A stretch of DNA of 64,000 nucleotides from Ruminococcaceae bacterium BL-4 (GCA_902809935.1 LR778134.1:1488001-1552000); one strand, 5' to 3'. Positions 35,669 through 46,549 are shown, counted from the first letter of the stretch. Numbers and translations are program-made. Notes: a model not told the origin generated them from the letters alone.

Positions 35669-36681
35669 GAACCGCTTCCGACTAATGCACTCAGCATATC
35701 AGTGTTCCAAGTGGAAGTGCCAAGGTCATAGATGCCAAATCCGGAAGCAAATTCCCAGTATCCATAGCTGATTCCCAATTCTTTGCATTCCTGAACAACT
35801 GCGCTGGTCCAAGCTACCCTTGTTTGTGCAGGAGCTTCACGGCTGATTCCAAATTCTCCCAGAAAAAGAGGCACATTGTGTGCATCGGCCCACTTTTTAG
35901 CAGTTTCCAATCGCATTTTCAGATAAGCAGTTTCTTCGCTTGTTCCGGTCCATGTGATACCATGGAGGTTTTCAAACCCTGTGTGATAAGGATTCCCTTG
36001 AAATGTGACATTATTAGGTTCATAGTAGTGGACGGTTGCAATTAAACGATCATCTTTTGGCAGTTCCAACGCTGAAAGAGAATCAATGGAATTGTAGTTT
36101 GCACCGCCGACGATTAAGTAATGCTTGGTGTCGTTTTTGCGAATCGTTTGAACAATTCTTTGTAAATAGCTGTTCCAGGTTGCACTGTCCAAATTTCCTT
36201 GTGGCTCATTGAGCGGTTCAAAAACAAGCGTGTTTGGATAATCTTTATATCGCCGTGAGAGCTGATCCCAAATCGCAATTAAACAATTAATGTTATCGTT
36301 AGGTTTGTCCATGATTTCCATAAAATGATGCAAATCTAGAATCAAGGTTAGATTTTGGCTGAGTGCTTCATTGATATAAGAGTCAATCTTTTTTAAGAAA
36401 GATTCATCCAAGAGATAATCCGGACGGCTTTTATCTGCATAGTCGGAAAAACGGACTGGTAGGCGTACACATTGAAATCCTGCCTTTTTTATCAGAGAAA
36501 AGTAAGACGGGTTCATGGGAACATCCCAACTGATTCCTTTTGGGGCTTCTAGACAATTTCCAATATTAATACATTTTGTTAGTACAGGAGGCTCTGCTTT
36601 TTCAGCGGTTTGTGTGGAACATCCAGCAAGAAGGCAGAAGCAGAAGACAGAAGCAAATAAAAATAGTGAGAGCCGTTTCAT
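35665..36681 (-). CDS. ccsZ: GH5 endoglucanase lipoprotein (CcsZ type)
   Basis: 338 residues. Signal peptide with lipobox Leu-Ala-Gly-Cys21, so it is lipid-anchored outside the cell. The GH5 barrel shows GFQCVRLPVRFSDY, LDLHHF, the acid/base Glu159 in FEPLNEPQGN, HYYEPNNVTF and the nucleophile Glu276 in LFLGEFGIS. GH5 enzymes cut beta-1,4-glucans, and an endoglucanase is a regular partner of cellulose synthases. It is transcribed toward the synthesis operon and overlaps its last gene by four bases. The symbol is from gene-cluster similarity. Confidence 0.9.
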   Translation of the reverse strand: MKRLSLFLFASVFCFCLLAGCSTQTAEKAEPPVLTKCINIGNCLEAPKGISWDVPMNPSYFSLIKKAGFQCVRLPVRFSDYADKSRPDYLLDESFLKKIDSYINEALSQNLTLILDLHHFMEIMDKPNDNINCLIAIWDQLSRRYKDYPNTLVFEPLNEPQGNLDSATWNSYLQRIVQTIRKNDTKHYLIVGGANYNSIDSLSALELPKDDRLIATVHYYEPNNVTFQGNPYHTGFENLHGITWTGTSEETAYLKMRLETAKKWADAHNVPLFLGEFGISREAPAQTRVAWTSAVVQECKELGISYGYWEFASGFGIYDLGTSTWNTDMLSALVGSGS

Positions 36682-36718
36682 GGCATGCCCTCCTTATGAT
36701 TTTATACATTTACCAATT

Positions 36719-36747
36719 ATTATATCCGGAAAATTCCAAAGAAACAA
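36719..36747 (-). promoter_or_regulatory. Sigma-A promoter of the GH5 gene
   Basis: On the minus strand, TTGTTT (36742-36747) and TATAAT (36719-36724) with a 17-base spacer, about 38 bases before the start; AAGGAGGG precedes the ATG. Confidence 0.75.
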
Positions 36748-36771
36748 TCTTTTAAAGGAGAAATTTGTTTT

Positions 36772-37425
36772 ATGCATGAAGAAATCGTTGCAACGAATTT
36801 AGATTTGGAAAAAATGTCGGAAGACACAGAAAAAGTGCAGAAGCTACAGCCCTTAAAACAAGTTTCGATACGGGAACAAATGAAGCTGCCGGAAGGGTTC
36901 TATAAAGTGACCCCAGACTGCCGTATTGTTAGTATTTCGCAGCCGAATACAGTACAGAAAAAGTCGGCTGAAAATTTACATTTGGAATCCGATCAAACGA
37001 ATCAAGCAAAACGCCAGACAGAAAAAAAAGAATACCGGATTCCTTTTAAAAACGATTTATCTCCTGCTCCTCTGCGACAAAATTTTCCGATCGAAACGAG
37101 TTCGAAAGAAAATGCTCTAAACGAGAAAAACATTCCGAATAAGGAAAGCACCTTAAACAAGAGAAATACTCCCAATAAGGAAGCTGCTTTAAACAAGAAG
37201 AGCATCCTAAATTTGAAACTCAAGGGAGAGTCCCAGCAACAAGATGCTTTAGAAAAGGATTCCGTTGTAGTTCCGAATCAGCCTGAAGAGATGACAAAAG
37301 AGCTGAATCGCTTGCGGGAAGAGCTTGCGCAGAAAACACAAGAAAACCAAAAATTAAAAATAGAACTTGAGTTTAGCCAAAGACTTTTGCTTCAGCTTTA
37401 TCGAAAAAATCCGGACAACCATTAA
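36772..37425 (+). CDS. Hypothetical protein with 12-residue repeats and C-terminal coiled coil
   Basis: 217 residues, not recognised. It is hydrophilic, with no signal or membrane segment. Residues about 44-63 (KLPEGFYKVTPDCRIVSISQ) look like a small folded motif. Residues 115-150 hold about three 12-residue repeats of the form A-L-N-K-x-x-x-P-N-K-E-x, and 175-210 a leucine heptad pattern (ELNRLREELAQKTQENQKLK) that should form a coiled coil. An AAGGAG site lies about 12 bases before the ATG. It is divergent from ccsZ and followed by a long gene-free stretch. Confidence 0.7.
   Translation: MHEEIVATNLDLEKMSEDTEKVQKLQPLKQVSIREQMKLPEGFYKVTPDCRIVSISQPNTVQKKSAENLHLESDQTNQAKRQTEKKEYRIPFKNDLSPAPLRQNFPIETSSKENALNEKNIPNKESTLNKRNTPNKEAALNKKSILNLKLKGESQQQDALEKDSVVVPNQPEEMTKELNRLREELAQKTQENQKLKIELEFSQRLLLQLYRKNPDNH
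37114..37221 (+). repeat. Three 36-bp tandem repeats inside the hypothetical gene
   Basis: Units 37114-37149, 37150-37185 and 37186-37221 share the pattern (G/A)C(T/C)(C/T)TAAAC(G/A)AGA. The first two agree throughout; the third is diverged in its second half. The unit length keeps the reading frame, so copy number could vary without breaking the gene. Confidence 0.7.
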
Positions 37426-37504
37426 AAAGAGGAGCAAAATAAAAAATGGGATCGATCAGTAGATTGCAAACTACATTGACGAAGGCTGTATACTGCTTTG
37501 TTTT

Positions 37505-37649
37505 TAGGGTAGGGGGGCCTATCCTAGCAGGAAACTAGTAAGGAACAATCTAAAACGCATTTTAGAAGATTGATGAATGGCTTTGCTGATTGAATCAAGG
37601 TAAAATAATAGGGCTTGCTGTCCGTTTTTTACAGATAGCAAGTCCTATT
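37505..37649 (+). other. Possible structured RNA with three hairpins
   Basis: The gene-free stretch 37426-37903 holds three inverted repeats in a row. The first is 9 bp with a GGGG loop (37505-37526, TAGGGTAGG / CCTATCCTA). The second is 7 bp with a CGCA loop (37549-37566). The third is 16 bp with a 12-base loop (37607-37649, AATAGGGCTTGCTGTC / GATAGCAAGTCCTATT) and contains G-T pairs only an RNA would tolerate. A TATACT at 37489-37494 could be a -10. It does not fit any riboswitch class I know, and no U-run follows the last stem. Confidence 0.35.
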
Positions 37650-37692
37650 AGCACCCAAAAAATAAAAAGTCAAGAGAAATCATTGGATTTCC

Positions 37693-37721
37693 TTGACAAT
37701 TCTTTTAACTTGTTATAAAAT
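37693..37721 (+). promoter_or_regulatory. Sigma-A promoter of rpoB-rpoC
   Basis: TTGACA (37693-37698) and TAAAAT (37716-37721) with a 17-base spacer, giving a leader of about 175 bases before the chosen rpoB start. In the leader, CTTTGTAA (37783-37790) pairs with TTACAAAG (37814-37821), with an inner GTAAT/ATTAC alternative. No other gene is seen here. Confidence 0.75.
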
Positions 37722-37903
37722 AATATACTGCATCATCATAGATAAGTGTGCCTATTCGATTACTTATTTATATTATCATGTTCTTTGTAAAAAGGCAAGA
37801 GTAATTCGTTGGATTACAAAGAGTGGTGCAAGAGATTTAAAATAAGACGCTTTCGTTTCAAATGCCAGAAAGTGGCAAATACATGAATGGAGTGATTCTG
37901 CCA

Positions 37904-40900
37904 ATGGTGAATGTCAAACCGGTTAAGGTAGGAAAAAATGTCCGGATGAGTTTTTCCAAGATTGACGAAGTATTGGAAATGCCCAACCTCATCGAAATCC
38001 AGAAAAATTCTTATCAGTGGTTTCTGGATGAAGGTCTTAAGGAAGTCTTTAAAGATGTTTCGGGCATTACCGACTACACGGGAAATCTGGTTTTGGATTT
38101 TATCGACTATCATCTGGATACCGATAAGCCAAACTATTCCGTGGAAGAGTGTAAAGAGCGCGATGCCACTTATGCGGCGCCTTTGCATGTGACTGCCAGG
38201 CTGCTCAATAAAGAGAGCGGAGAAATCAAGGAATCCGACGTCTTTATGGGCGATTTCCCGCTGATGACAGAGGGCGGCACTTTTGTAATCAACGGTGCTG
38301 AACGTGTAATCGTTTCTCAGTTGGTTCGTTCTCCGGGCGTCTACTATAAGATGGAGTACGATAAAACCGGTAAAGAACTTTTTAGTTCTACGGTAATTCC
38401 GAATCGTGGCGCATGGTTGGAATATGAAAATGACGCGAATGATGTTTTTTATGTGCGCATCGATAAAAACCGCAAACTTCCGGTAACAATTCTTATCCGA
38501 GCACTGGGACTCGGAACCGATCAAGAAATTTATGATTATTTCGGCGACGATGACCGGATGCATGCTACAATCGAGAAAGATCCTTGTAAGAACACAGAAG
38601 AAGCCCTTTTTGAGATTTATAAAAAGCTTCGTCCGAGTGAGCCGCCGACCATCGAGAGCGCACAGGCTCATTTGAACGGCCTGTTCTTTGATGATCGTCG
38701 GTATGATCTTTCCCGTGTAGGACGCTATAAATACAATAAAAAATTAAATCTTGCCGGTCGTATTGTCGGCCAGACTTTGAGCCAACCTGTGGTGAATCCT
38801 TCTACAGGAGAGCTGATGGCTGAAGCAGGCGCTGTTGTCAATATGGGACTTGCCCATGAGATGGATGATGCAGGGGTTTCCTGTGTTTGTGTAACAGTCA
38901 ACGAGAAAGAAGTCAAAGTCCTTTCTAACGGGATGGTTGATATTCAGAAATTTGTTGATTTTGATGCGAAAGAGGAATGCGGCGTAAATGAACGTGTTCG
39001 CTTTACAATTCTCAATGAGATTTTGGAATCCGGCGTAACTGGGGACGATCTCAAAGATGCAATCCGCAGCCGAATTGATGAGTTGATCCCGAAGCATATC
39101 ATTATTGATGATATTTTTGCAACGATTAATTATATGAATTGCTTGGCGATTGGACTTGGTACCACAGATGATATTGATCATTTGGGCAACCGTCGAATTC
39201 GTTCAGTTGGCGAATTGCTGCAGAATCAGTTCCGAATTGGTTTTTCCCGCTTGGAGAGAGTCATTCGTGAACGTATGACTCTGCAGGCGCAGGAACTTGA
39301 AGTTTTGACTCCGCATTCGCTGATTAATATTCGCCCAGTAACTTCCGCCATCAAGGAATTCTTTGGATCTTCTCCGTTGTCTCAGTTTATGGACCAGACA
39401 AACCCGCTGGCAGAACTGACGCATAAACGTCGTCTTTCTGCTTTGGGACCTGGAGGCCTATCCCGTGACCGTGCAGGATTCGAAGTCCGTGATGTTCACT
39501 ATACGCATTATGGCCGTATGTGCCCAATTGAGACGCCTGAAGGCCCGAACATCGGTCTGATTTCTTATCTGGCAACTTTTGCTCGGATTAATGAATATGG
39601 CTTTATCGAAGCTCCTTTCCGGAAAGTCGATAAAAAGACTGGTGTTGTTACAAGAGATGTTGTCTATATGACAGCTGATGTGGAAGATGATTTCATCGTC
39701 GCACAGGCGAATGAGCCGCTGGATAAAGATGGGCATTTCCTCCATGCAAAGGTCAATGGCCGTTACCGTGACCAGTTTGTAGAAGTGGAAGCCGAAAAAG
39801 CGGATTATATGGATGTTTCTCCGCGGATGGTTGTCTCTGTAGCAACAGCGATGATCCCATTCTTGGAGAATGATGATGCTAACCGTGCATTGATGGGCTC
39901 CAACATGCAGCGGCAGGCAGTACCGCTTCTTACAACGGAGTCTCCAATCGTTGGAACCGGCATGGAATATAAAGCTGGTGTTGACAGCGGCGTCTGTGTG
40001 CTGGCAAAGCATGCCGGTGTTGTCAAAAGCGTCAGTGCAGATAGAGTAGAAGTCATTACCGATGACGGAAAACTCGATTCTTATCATATTATAAAATTTA
40101 TGCGTTCCAATCAGGGAACCTGTATTAACCAGGTTCCGGTTGTCAATGCAAATGATCGAGTCCAAGAGGGCGATGTTCTGGCGGATGGACCGGCTACCAA
40201 AGACGGCGAAATTTCGCTCGGTAAAAATGCTTTGATCGGCTTTATGACATGGGAAGGCTACAACTACGAAGATGCTGTATTGATCAGCGAAAAAATAGTT
40301 CGCGAAGATGTTTACACTTCCATTCATATTGAGGAGCATGAAACTGAAGCTCGTGATACAAAACTGGGGCCGGAAGAAATCACTCGTGATATTCCCAATG
40401 TCAATGAGGATCTTTTAAAAGACCTCGATGAAGATGGAATTATTCGTGTAGGAGCCGAGGTGCGTGCAGGTGATATCCTGGTCGGAAAGGTAACGCCGAA
40501 AGGCGAAACTGAGCTGACCGCAGAAGAGCGTTTGCTGCGTGCAATCTTTGGTGAGAAAGCAAGAGAAGTCAGAGATACTTCTCTGCGCGTACCGCATGGC
40601 GAATACGGAATTGTTGTAGATGTAAAAGTCTTTACTCGCGAAAATAGCCATGACGAATTAAGCCCGGGAGTCAATAAAGTAGTTCGCTGCTATATTGCTC
40701 AAAAACGTAAAATCAGCGTAGGCGATAAAATGGCGGGCCGTCATGGTAATAAGGGCGTTGTTTCTAGAATTTTACCGGTAGAAGATATGCCGTATCTGCC
40801 CGATGGCACACCGCTGGATATTGTTTTGAATCCTCTGGGTGTTCCTTCCCGTATGAATATCGGACAGGTCTTGGAGGTCCATTTAGGAATGGCGGCAAAG

Positions 40901-41665
40901 GCTCTTGGATGGAAGATCATGACGCCTGTTTTTGACGGTGCACATGAAGAGGATATCCGCGAGTGCTTCCGTGAAGCAGGAATGAGCGAAGACGGCAAGA
41001 TCATGCTTCGTGATGGCCGTACCGGAGAATATTTTGATAATCCGGTCACTGTCGGAATCATGTATTACCTCAAGCTGCATCATCTGGTTGATGATAAGAT
41101 TCATGCACGTTCCACCGGTCCGTATTCACTGGTTACGCAGCAGCCTCTGGGCGGCAAAGCACAGTTTGGCGGCCAGCGTTTCGGCGAGATGGAAGTTTGG
41201 GCATTGGAAGCATATGGTGCCGCTTATACTCTACAGGAAATCTTGACAGTAAAATCCGATGATGTGGTTGGCCGTGTTAAGACTTATGAAGCAATTGTAA
41301 AGGGTCAGAATATCCCGAAACCGGGCATTCCAGAATCCTTTAAGGTGCTCATTAAAGAGCTGCAGAGCCTTGCCCTTGATGTTAAACTGCTTGACCATAA
41401 TCAGGAGGAAGTCGATCTCAAGAGCTTTGAGGATGACGATGATGATGTGAGTTTCTCTGCTGCGGAAAAGAGCTTTGATGAGCCGAATGTTGCTGATGAC
41501 CTGGATGGTTACTCAGTAGATGACGCAGAAGATGTCTTGTTTGACGGCAAGTCGGACGAAAACGAAGACAACGATGACTTTGAAAAGGACGATGACTTCG
41601 AAGACGACACAGTAGATGATGACGAGTTTGACAGCAGTGCCAACAAGACGGACGACAAAGAATGA
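37904..41665 (+). CDS. rpoB: RNA polymerase beta subunit
   Basis: 1253 residues from the chosen ATG. It forms, with RpoC, the catalytic core of RNA polymerase. The rifampicin region ([20 protein letters not shown]) has the sensitive-type residues at the key Asp, His and Ser positions. Other marks are [34 protein letters not shown] and [20 protein letters not shown]. The frame opens at 37862, but homologues begin [12 protein letters not shown] and GGAGTG lies nine bases before 37904. The last 80 residues are a strongly acidic tail rich in Asp and Glu. Confidence 0.97.
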   Translation: MVNVKPVKVGKNVRMSFSKIDEVLEMPNLIEIQKNSYQWFLDEGLKEVFKDVSGITDYTGNLVLDFIDYHLDTDKPNYSVEECKERDATYAAPLHVTARLLNKESGEIKESDVFMGDFPLMTEGGTFVINGAERVIVSQLVRSPGVYYKMEYDKTGKELFSSTVIPNRGAWLEYENDANDVFYVRIDKNRKLPVTILIRALGLGTDQEIYDYFGDDDRMHATIEKDPCKNTEEALFEIYKKLRPSEPPTIESAQAHLNGLFFDDRRYDLSRVGRYKYNKKLNLAGRIVGQTLSQPVVNPSTGELMAEAGAVVNMGLAHEMDDAGVSCVCVTVNEKEVKVLSNGMVDIQKFVDFDAKEECGVNERVRFTILNEILESGVTGDDLKDAIRSRIDELIPKHIIIDDIFATINYMNCLAIGLGTTDDIDHLGNRRIRSVGELLQNQFRIGFSRLERVIRERMTLQAQELEVLTPHSLINIRPVTSAIKEFFGSSPLSQFMDQTNPLAELTHKRRLSALGPGGLSRDRAGFEVRDVHYTHYGRMCPIETPEGPNIGLISYLATFARINEYGFIEAPFRKVDKKTGVVTRDVVYMTADVEDDFIVAQANEPLDKDGHFLHAKVNGRYRDQFVEVEAEKADYMDVSPRMVVSVATAMIPFLENDDANRALMGSNMQRQAVPLLTTESPIVGTGMEYKAGVDSGVCVLAKHAGVVKSVSADRVEVITDDGKLDSYHIIKFMRSNQGTCINQVPVVNANDRVQEGDVLADGPATKDGEISLGKNALIGFMTWEGYNYEDAVLISEKIVREDVYTSIHIEEHETEARDTKLGPEEITRDIPNVNEDLLKDLDEDGIIRVGAEVRAGDILVGKVTPKGETELTAEERLLRAIFGEKAREVRDTSLRVPHGEYGIVVDVKVFTRENSHDELSPGVNKVVRCYIAQKRKISVGDKMAGRHGNKGVVSRILPVEDMPYLPDGTPLDIVLNPLGVPSRMNIGQVLEVHLGMAAKALGWKIMTPVFDGAHEEDIRECFREAGMSEDGKIMLRDGRTGEYFDNPVTVGIMYYLKLHHLVDDKIHARSTGPYSLVTQQPLGGKAQFGGQRFGEMEVWALEAYGAAYTLQEILTVKSDDVVGRVKTYEAIVKGQNIPKPGIPESFKVLIKELQSLALDVKLLDHNQEEVDLKSFEDDDDDVSFSAAEKSFDEPNVADDLDGYSVDDAEDVLFDGKSDENEDNDDFEKDDDFEDDTVDDDEFDSSANKTDDKE

Positions 41666-41683
41666 AGGGGGTAACCGTAGCGT

Positions 41684-44600
41684 ATGGAATGTGAATTTGA
41701 ATCGATTAAAATTGGTCTGGCTTCTCCCGAAAAAATCCGTGAATGGTCGCATGGTGAAGTCAAAAAACCTGAAACGATCAACTATCGTACTTTAAAACCG
41801 GAACGCGACGGCCTGTTCTGCGAGCGCATTTTTGGGCCGCAGAAGGACTGGGAATGCCATTGCGGAAAATATAAACGGATTCGTTATAAGGGCAAGATTT
41901 GCGACCGCTGTGGTGTTGAAGTTACCAGAGCAAAGGTTCGCCGTGAACGTATGGGTCATATCGAATTGGCGGCTCCTGTGTCACATATTTGGTATTTTAA
42001 AGGAATTCCTTCCCGTATGGGATTGGTTTTGGATATTTCTCCCCGTATGTTGGAGAAAGTGCTTTATTTTGCAATGTATATCGTTACAGATCCGGGCAAT
42101 GTCCGTGAGCTGCAGAAAAAACAACTTCTGACAGAAAAAGAATACCGGGATCTGCGCGAAAAATATGAAGATGATTTTGACGCCGGCATGGGTGCTGAGG
42201 CGATCAAAAAGCTTTTGGAAGAAGTCGATTTGGAATCGACCTCTCAGGAATTAAAGGATGAGCTTGCAAATGCTTCCGGCCAAAAACGGATCCGCATTCT
42301 GAAACGTTTGGAAGTCATTGAGGCATTCCGCCTTTCCGGCAACCGCCCCGAATGGATGATTTTGGACGCGGTTCCGGTTATCCCGCCGGATATCCGCCCA
42401 ATGGTTCAGTTGGACGGCGGACGGTTTGCAACCTCTGATCTGAACGATCTGTATCGTCGTGTTATTAACCGAAATAATCGCTTAAAGCGTTTGCTGGAAC
42501 TCTCTGCACCAGACATTATCGTACGCAATGAAAAGCGTATGTTGCAGGAAGCGGTCGATGCTTTGATCGATAACGGCCGCCGCGGCCGTCCGGTCACAGG
42601 CCCTAATAACCGCCCGTTAAAATCCCTTTCTGATATGCTGAAAGGCAAACAGGGACGTTTCCGCCAGAACTTGCTTGGCAAACGTGTTGACTATTCCGGC
42701 CGTTCTGTTATCGTGGTTGGCCCTGAACTGAAAATGTATCAGTGCGGACTGCCTAAGGAGATGGCATTGGAACTCTTTAAGCCTTTTGTAATGAAACGCT
42801 TGGTGGAAACCGGTGCTGCAGGAAATATTAAAGCTGCCCGTAAAGCAGTAGAACGCGCAAAGCTGGAAGTCTGGGATGCACTCGAGATTGTCATTAAGAA
42901 TCATCCCGTTCTTCTGAACCGTGCACCTACGTTGCACCGCTTAGGAATTCAGGCTTTTGAACCGGTTTTGGTAGAAGGCCGTGCGATGAAACTTCATCCG
43001 TTGGCGTGTACAGCTTACAACGCCGACTTCGATGGCGACCAGATGGCAGTGCATCTTCCGCTTTCCGGTGAGGCGCAGGCAGAAGCACGTTTCCTGATGC
43101 TGGCAGCCGGCAACCTTTTGAAGCCTTCTGACGGACGTCCGGTTACCGTACCGACGCAGGATATGGTGTTGGGGTCTTATTGGCTGACCTTGGACCGTGA
43201 CGGCGAAAAGGGCGAAGGCAAAATCTTTAAAGATATCGATGAAGCAATTATGGCCTATGATAATAAAGTCATCGACCTTCATGCACAGATTAAAGTTCGC
43301 CGCTCTGTTGTTTATCATGAAGAGACCATTACGGGTTTGATGGATACAACGGTCGGCAAGATTATCTTTAACCGTCCGATTCCGCAGGATCTAGGCTTTA
43401 TCGATCGTACAAAACGCGAGAATGCTTTGAAATTTGAAGTCGATTTTCTGGTTGGCAAGAAGCAGCTTGGAAATATTATCGAGCGCTGCATTAGAATTCA
43501 TGGAACCGCTGATACCAGTGAGGTTTTGGATTCGATTAAATCACAGGGATATAAATATTCGGCACTGTCTGGAATTACAGTTGCTGTTTGTGATGCAACA
43601 ATTCCTCCGCAGAAGAAAGAGATTATTGCCGGAGCGGAAGATAAGATTGATCTTGTTTCTGATCAGTATAAAGAAGGTATGCTCTCGAACGAAGAACGCC
43701 ATGCAGCTGTTCTGAAAATCTGGGGACAGGCGACCGAAGATGTTTCGAATGCTTTGCAGAAAAACTTGGATCGTTACAATCCAATCTTTATGATGGCGGA
43801 TTCCGGCGCGCGTGGTTCTATGAGTCAGATTCGTCAGCTCGCCGGTATGCGTGGATTGATTGCAAATACTTCCGGTGAAACAATTGAAATTCCAATTCGT
43901 GCGAATTATCGTGAAGGTCTGAATATCTTGGAATACTTCATTTCTTCCCGTGGTGCTCGAAAAGGTTTGGCTGATACTGCTCTGCGTACTGCTGACTCCG
44001 GATACCTTACCCGTCGTTTGGTTGATGTTTCGCAGGATGTCATTATTTACGAAGATGACTGCGGTGCAACCGATGGTCTTGAAGTTTACGACATTAAAGA
44101 GGGCAAAGAAGTCATTGAGCCTCTGAGTGAGCGTCTCTTGGGACGCTATCTGGTAGAAAATTTTGTAGATGAAAAGACCGGAGAAGTCCTTGTTTCCAAA
44201 GATAAGATGATGACTGCGGCCGATGCGGAACTGATCGTCTCCCGTGGCGTTAAGAGAATTAAGATTCGCTCTGTTTTGGGTTGCTGCGCAAAGCACGGTG
44301 TTTGCAAGAAGTGCTATGGTATGAACCTGGCGACAGGATCTGAAGTGACAGTCGGCGAAGCAGTTGGTATCGTTGCAGCACAGTCTATCGGCGAACCTGG
44401 CACACAGTTGACCATGCGTACCTTCCATACTGGCGGTGTTGCCAGTGCAGAAGATATTACACAAGGTCTTCCACGTGTTGAGGAACTGTTCGAAGGACGT
44501 CGGCCAAAGCATTTGGCAATTATTGCTGAAATTGCCGGCAAGATTACTTTTGAAGATATCAAGAAGAATCGCCATGTGGTGGTCACAAACGATAAGGGCG

Positions 44601-45220
44601 AATCCCGTAGCTACCTGATTCCGTTTGGTTCCAGAATTATTGTCAACGAGGGAGACCAAATCACTGCAGGCACACGCCTGACAGAAGGTTCTGTCAATCC
44701 GCACGATGTTTTGGCAATCAGCGGCACACAGGCAGTGCAGGATTATCTGATCGAAGAAGTTCAGCGCGTTTACCGGATGCAGGGCGTTGATATCAACGAT
44801 AAGCATATTGAGGTAATTGTTCGTCAGATGATGAAGAAAGTTCGTATCGAAGAGCCTGGAGATACCACTCTGCTGCCCGGATCTGTTGTAGAGAAGAGCA
44901 ACTTTAGAGAAGCCAACGCAGAGATTCGTGATCGGATTGCAACTGGAGAAGAGGGGCTCAAAGAAGCTACTTGCAGCCCAGTGCTACTTGGTATCACAAA
45001 GGCGTCTCTTGCTACGGAGTCCTTCCTCTCGGCTGCTTCTTTCCAGGAGACCACTCGAGTTTTGACTGATGCTGCAATCAAGGGCAAGGTTGATCATTTG
45101 ACAGGCCTTAAAGAAAACGTTATCATCGGTAAACTCATTCCTGCTGGTACTGGTATGAAGTGCTATCGAGATGTTCAGGTTGAACATGAAGATCAGAGCT
45201 TGACAAGCCATGCAATTTAG
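41684..45220 (+). CDS. rpoC: RNA polymerase beta' subunit
   Basis: 1178 residues. N-terminal zinc ribbon ([20 protein letters not shown]), bridge and active-site motif [16 protein letters not shown] that holds the catalytic Mg, second zinc site ([13 protein letters not shown]), and the trigger-loop region ending in [27 protein letters not shown] lies upstream of the ATG. It follows rpoB by 18 bases in one operon. Confidence 0.98.
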   Translation: MECEFESIKIGLASPEKIREWSHGEVKKPETINYRTLKPERDGLFCERIFGPQKDWECHCGKYKRIRYKGKICDRCGVEVTRAKVRRERMGHIELAAPVSHIWYFKGIPSRMGLVLDISPRMLEKVLYFAMYIVTDPGNVRELQKKQLLTEKEYRDLREKYEDDFDAGMGAEAIKKLLEEVDLESTSQELKDELANASGQKRIRILKRLEVIEAFRLSGNRPEWMILDAVPVIPPDIRPMVQLDGGRFATSDLNDLYRRVINRNNRLKRLLELSAPDIIVRNEKRMLQEAVDALIDNGRRGRPVTGPNNRPLKSLSDMLKGKQGRFRQNLLGKRVDYSGRSVIVVGPELKMYQCGLPKEMALELFKPFVMKRLVETGAAGNIKAARKAVERAKLEVWDALEIVIKNHPVLLNRAPTLHRLGIQAFEPVLVEGRAMKLHPLACTAYNADFDGDQMAVHLPLSGEAQAEARFLMLAAGNLLKPSDGRPVTVPTQDMVLGSYWLTLDRDGEKGEGKIFKDIDEAIMAYDNKVIDLHAQIKVRRSVVYHEETITGLMDTTVGKIIFNRPIPQDLGFIDRTKRENALKFEVDFLVGKKQLGNIIERCIRIHGTADTSEVLDSIKSQGYKYSALSGITVAVCDATIPPQKKEIIAGAEDKIDLVSDQYKEGMLSNEERHAAVLKIWGQATEDVSNALQKNLDRYNPIFMMADSGARGSMSQIRQLAGMRGLIANTSGETIEIPIRANYREGLNILEYFISSRGARKGLADTALRTADSGYLTRRLVDVSQDVIIYEDDCGATDGLEVYDIKEGKEVIEPLSERLLGRYLVENFVDEKTGEVLVSKDKMMTAADAELIVSRGVKRIKIRSVLGCCAKHGVCKKCYGMNLATGSEVTVGEAVGIVAAQSIGEPGTQLTMRTFHTGGVASAEDITQGLPRVEELFEGRRPKHLAIIAEIAGKITFEDIKKNRHVVVTNDKGESRSYLIPFGSRIIVNEGDQITAGTRLTEGSVNPHDVLAISGTQAVQDYLIEEVQRVYRMQGVDINDKHIEVIVRQMMKKVRIEEPGDTTLLPGSVVEKSNFREANAEIRDRIATGEEGLKEATCSPVLLGITKASLATESFLSAASFQETTRVLTDAAIKGKVDHLTGLKENVIIGKLIPAGTGMKCYRDVQVEHEDQSLTSHAI

Positions 45221-45333
45221 CAGTATAATATTTACTCGTGGTGATTTTTAGCATTTTTTAGAATAGAGTTGGATGATTTTACAAATAATTAGCAAAAAGG
45301 AATGCTTTTTTTATCACAGGCACTGATTTTTAT

Positions 45334-45361
45334 CCCACCTCAGGAAAATTTTCCGGGTGGG
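45334..45361 (+). terminator. Hairpin between rpoC and rpsL
   Basis: CCCACC-TCA-GGAAAA pairs with TTTTCC-G-GGTGGG, followed by GTTTCAGTGTGTTT. The T-rich tail is interrupted, so it could be a partial terminator or an attenuator in the rpsL leader. The rest of the 216-base gap shows no other clear element. Confidence 0.5.
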
Positions 45362-45436
45362 TTTCAGTGTGTTTAGATGCTGTTATCCGGTTTTTGCCGG
45401 TTAGCATATAATTATTTTTTTGAGAGGAGGTGTATT

Positions 45437-45868
45437 ATGCCTACTTTTAACCAACTGGTTCATACCGGACGTGCGGTCATTGAAAAAAAGGCCAAAGCGC
45501 CGGCTCTGCTCAAGGGATGGAACTCCAAGAAGCGCATTGCAATCGATCAGAATTCCCCCCAAAAACGTGGTGTCTGCACTGCTGTGAAGACTTCTACTCC
45601 GAAAAAGCCGAACTCTGCACTTCGTAAGATTGCTCGTGTTCGTCTTTCTAACGGCTTGGAAGTGACCTCTTATATTCCTGGTGTCGGTCATAACCTGCAG
45701 GAGCACAGTGTTGTCATGATCCGTGGCGGTCGTGTTAAGGATCTGCCTGGTGTACGTTATCATATCATCCGTGGTACTTTGGATGCTCAGGGTGTTGAAA
45801 AGCGTATGCAGGCCCGTTCTAAATACGGTGCAAAACGCCCGAAGGCCGGAGCTGCTAAGAAGAAATAA
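45437..45868 (+). CDS. rpsL: 30S ribosomal protein S12
   Basis: 143 residues starting [12 protein letters not shown]. The accuracy-centre segments [20 protein letters not shown] and [17 protein letters not shown] are present with lysines at the positions that mutate to give streptomycin resistance, so the allele is of the sensitive type. The frame is open 60 bases further upstream, but GAGAGGAGGTG lies just before the ATG at 45437. Confidence 0.98.
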   Translation: MPTFNQLVHTGRAVIEKKAKAPALLKGWNSKKRIAIDQNSPQKRGVCTAVKTSTPKKPNSALRKIARVRLSNGLEVTSYIPGVGHNLQEHSVVMIRGGRVKDLPGVRYHIIRGTLDAQGVEKRMQARSKYGAKRPKAGAAKKK

Positions 45869-46030
45869 TTCTTGCAGAAGTCTGTGCTTTCAAAATAACA
45901 AGAACCTTAGGCTGCAAAGTGCTCTTTTTAAGGGTGCTACTACGGCGTTTTTATAGACGTCTCTTGCTGGCCGAACGGAAATTGTTTTTCGAGTACCTAT
46001 GATATCATTTTTGTGAAGGAGGGAAGTAAA

Positions 46031-46501
46031 GTGCCAAGAAGAGGTAATATCGCAAAACGTGATGTTTTGCCCGATCCGCTTTATAATTCCAAATTAGTCA
46101 CCCGTCTTGTTAACAACATCATGATCGATGGTAAGAAGGGCGTAGCCCAGAAGATCGTTTATGGTGCGTTTGAGATTATTCAAGACAAAACGGGTAAAGA
46201 GCCCCTCGAAGTTTTTGAGGCGGCTATGGAGAACGTAATGCCTTCGTTAGAGGTTAAGGCCCGTCGTGTAGGCGGCGCTACCTATCAGGTCCCAATGGAG
46301 GTTCGCCCCGAGCGTCGTCAGACTTTGGGTCTGCGCTGGATTACAACGTATTCCCGTCAGCGTTCTGAGCGGACGATGAGAGAACGGCTTGCCGGAGAAA
46401 TCCTCGATGCTGTAAACGGTGCAGGCGGCGCGGCTAAGAAGCGCGATGATACGCACAAGATGGCCGAAGCAAACAGAGCATTCGCACATTACAGATGGTA
46501 A
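46031..46501 (+). CDS. rpsG: 30S ribosomal protein S7
   Basis: 156 residues, the standard length. It starts at GTG 46031 ([15 protein letters not shown] follows), with AAGGAGGGA upstream; an earlier GTG at 46013 overlaps that site. S7 nucleates assembly of the 30S head. It is the middle gene of the str operon (rpsL-rpsG-fusA-tuf). The 162-base gap before it carries no feature I can name. Confidence 0.98.
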   Translation: MPRRGNIAKRDVLPDPLYNSKLVTRLVNNIMIDGKKGVAQKIVYGAFEIIQDKTGKEPLEVFEAAMENVMPSLEVKARRVGGATYQVPMEVRPERRQTLGLRWITTYSRQRSERTMRERLAGEILDAVNGAGGAAKKRDDTHKMAEANRAFAHYRW

Positions 46502-46549
46502 TGGTAGAAACACTCTGTTTCTGTTGATCGTAGAAGTAAGGAGGAAACT

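Noticed and set aside
37505-37649. A known riboswitch (FMN, SAM, c-di-GMP, c-di-AMP, fluoride, THF types) before rpoB
   Set aside because: None of their conserved core sequences is present; kept only as an unclassified structured region.
45377-45436. A 20-codon N-terminal extension of rpsL
   Set aside because: It runs through the leader and covers the strong GAGAGGAGGTG site; S12 starts MPTFNQL.
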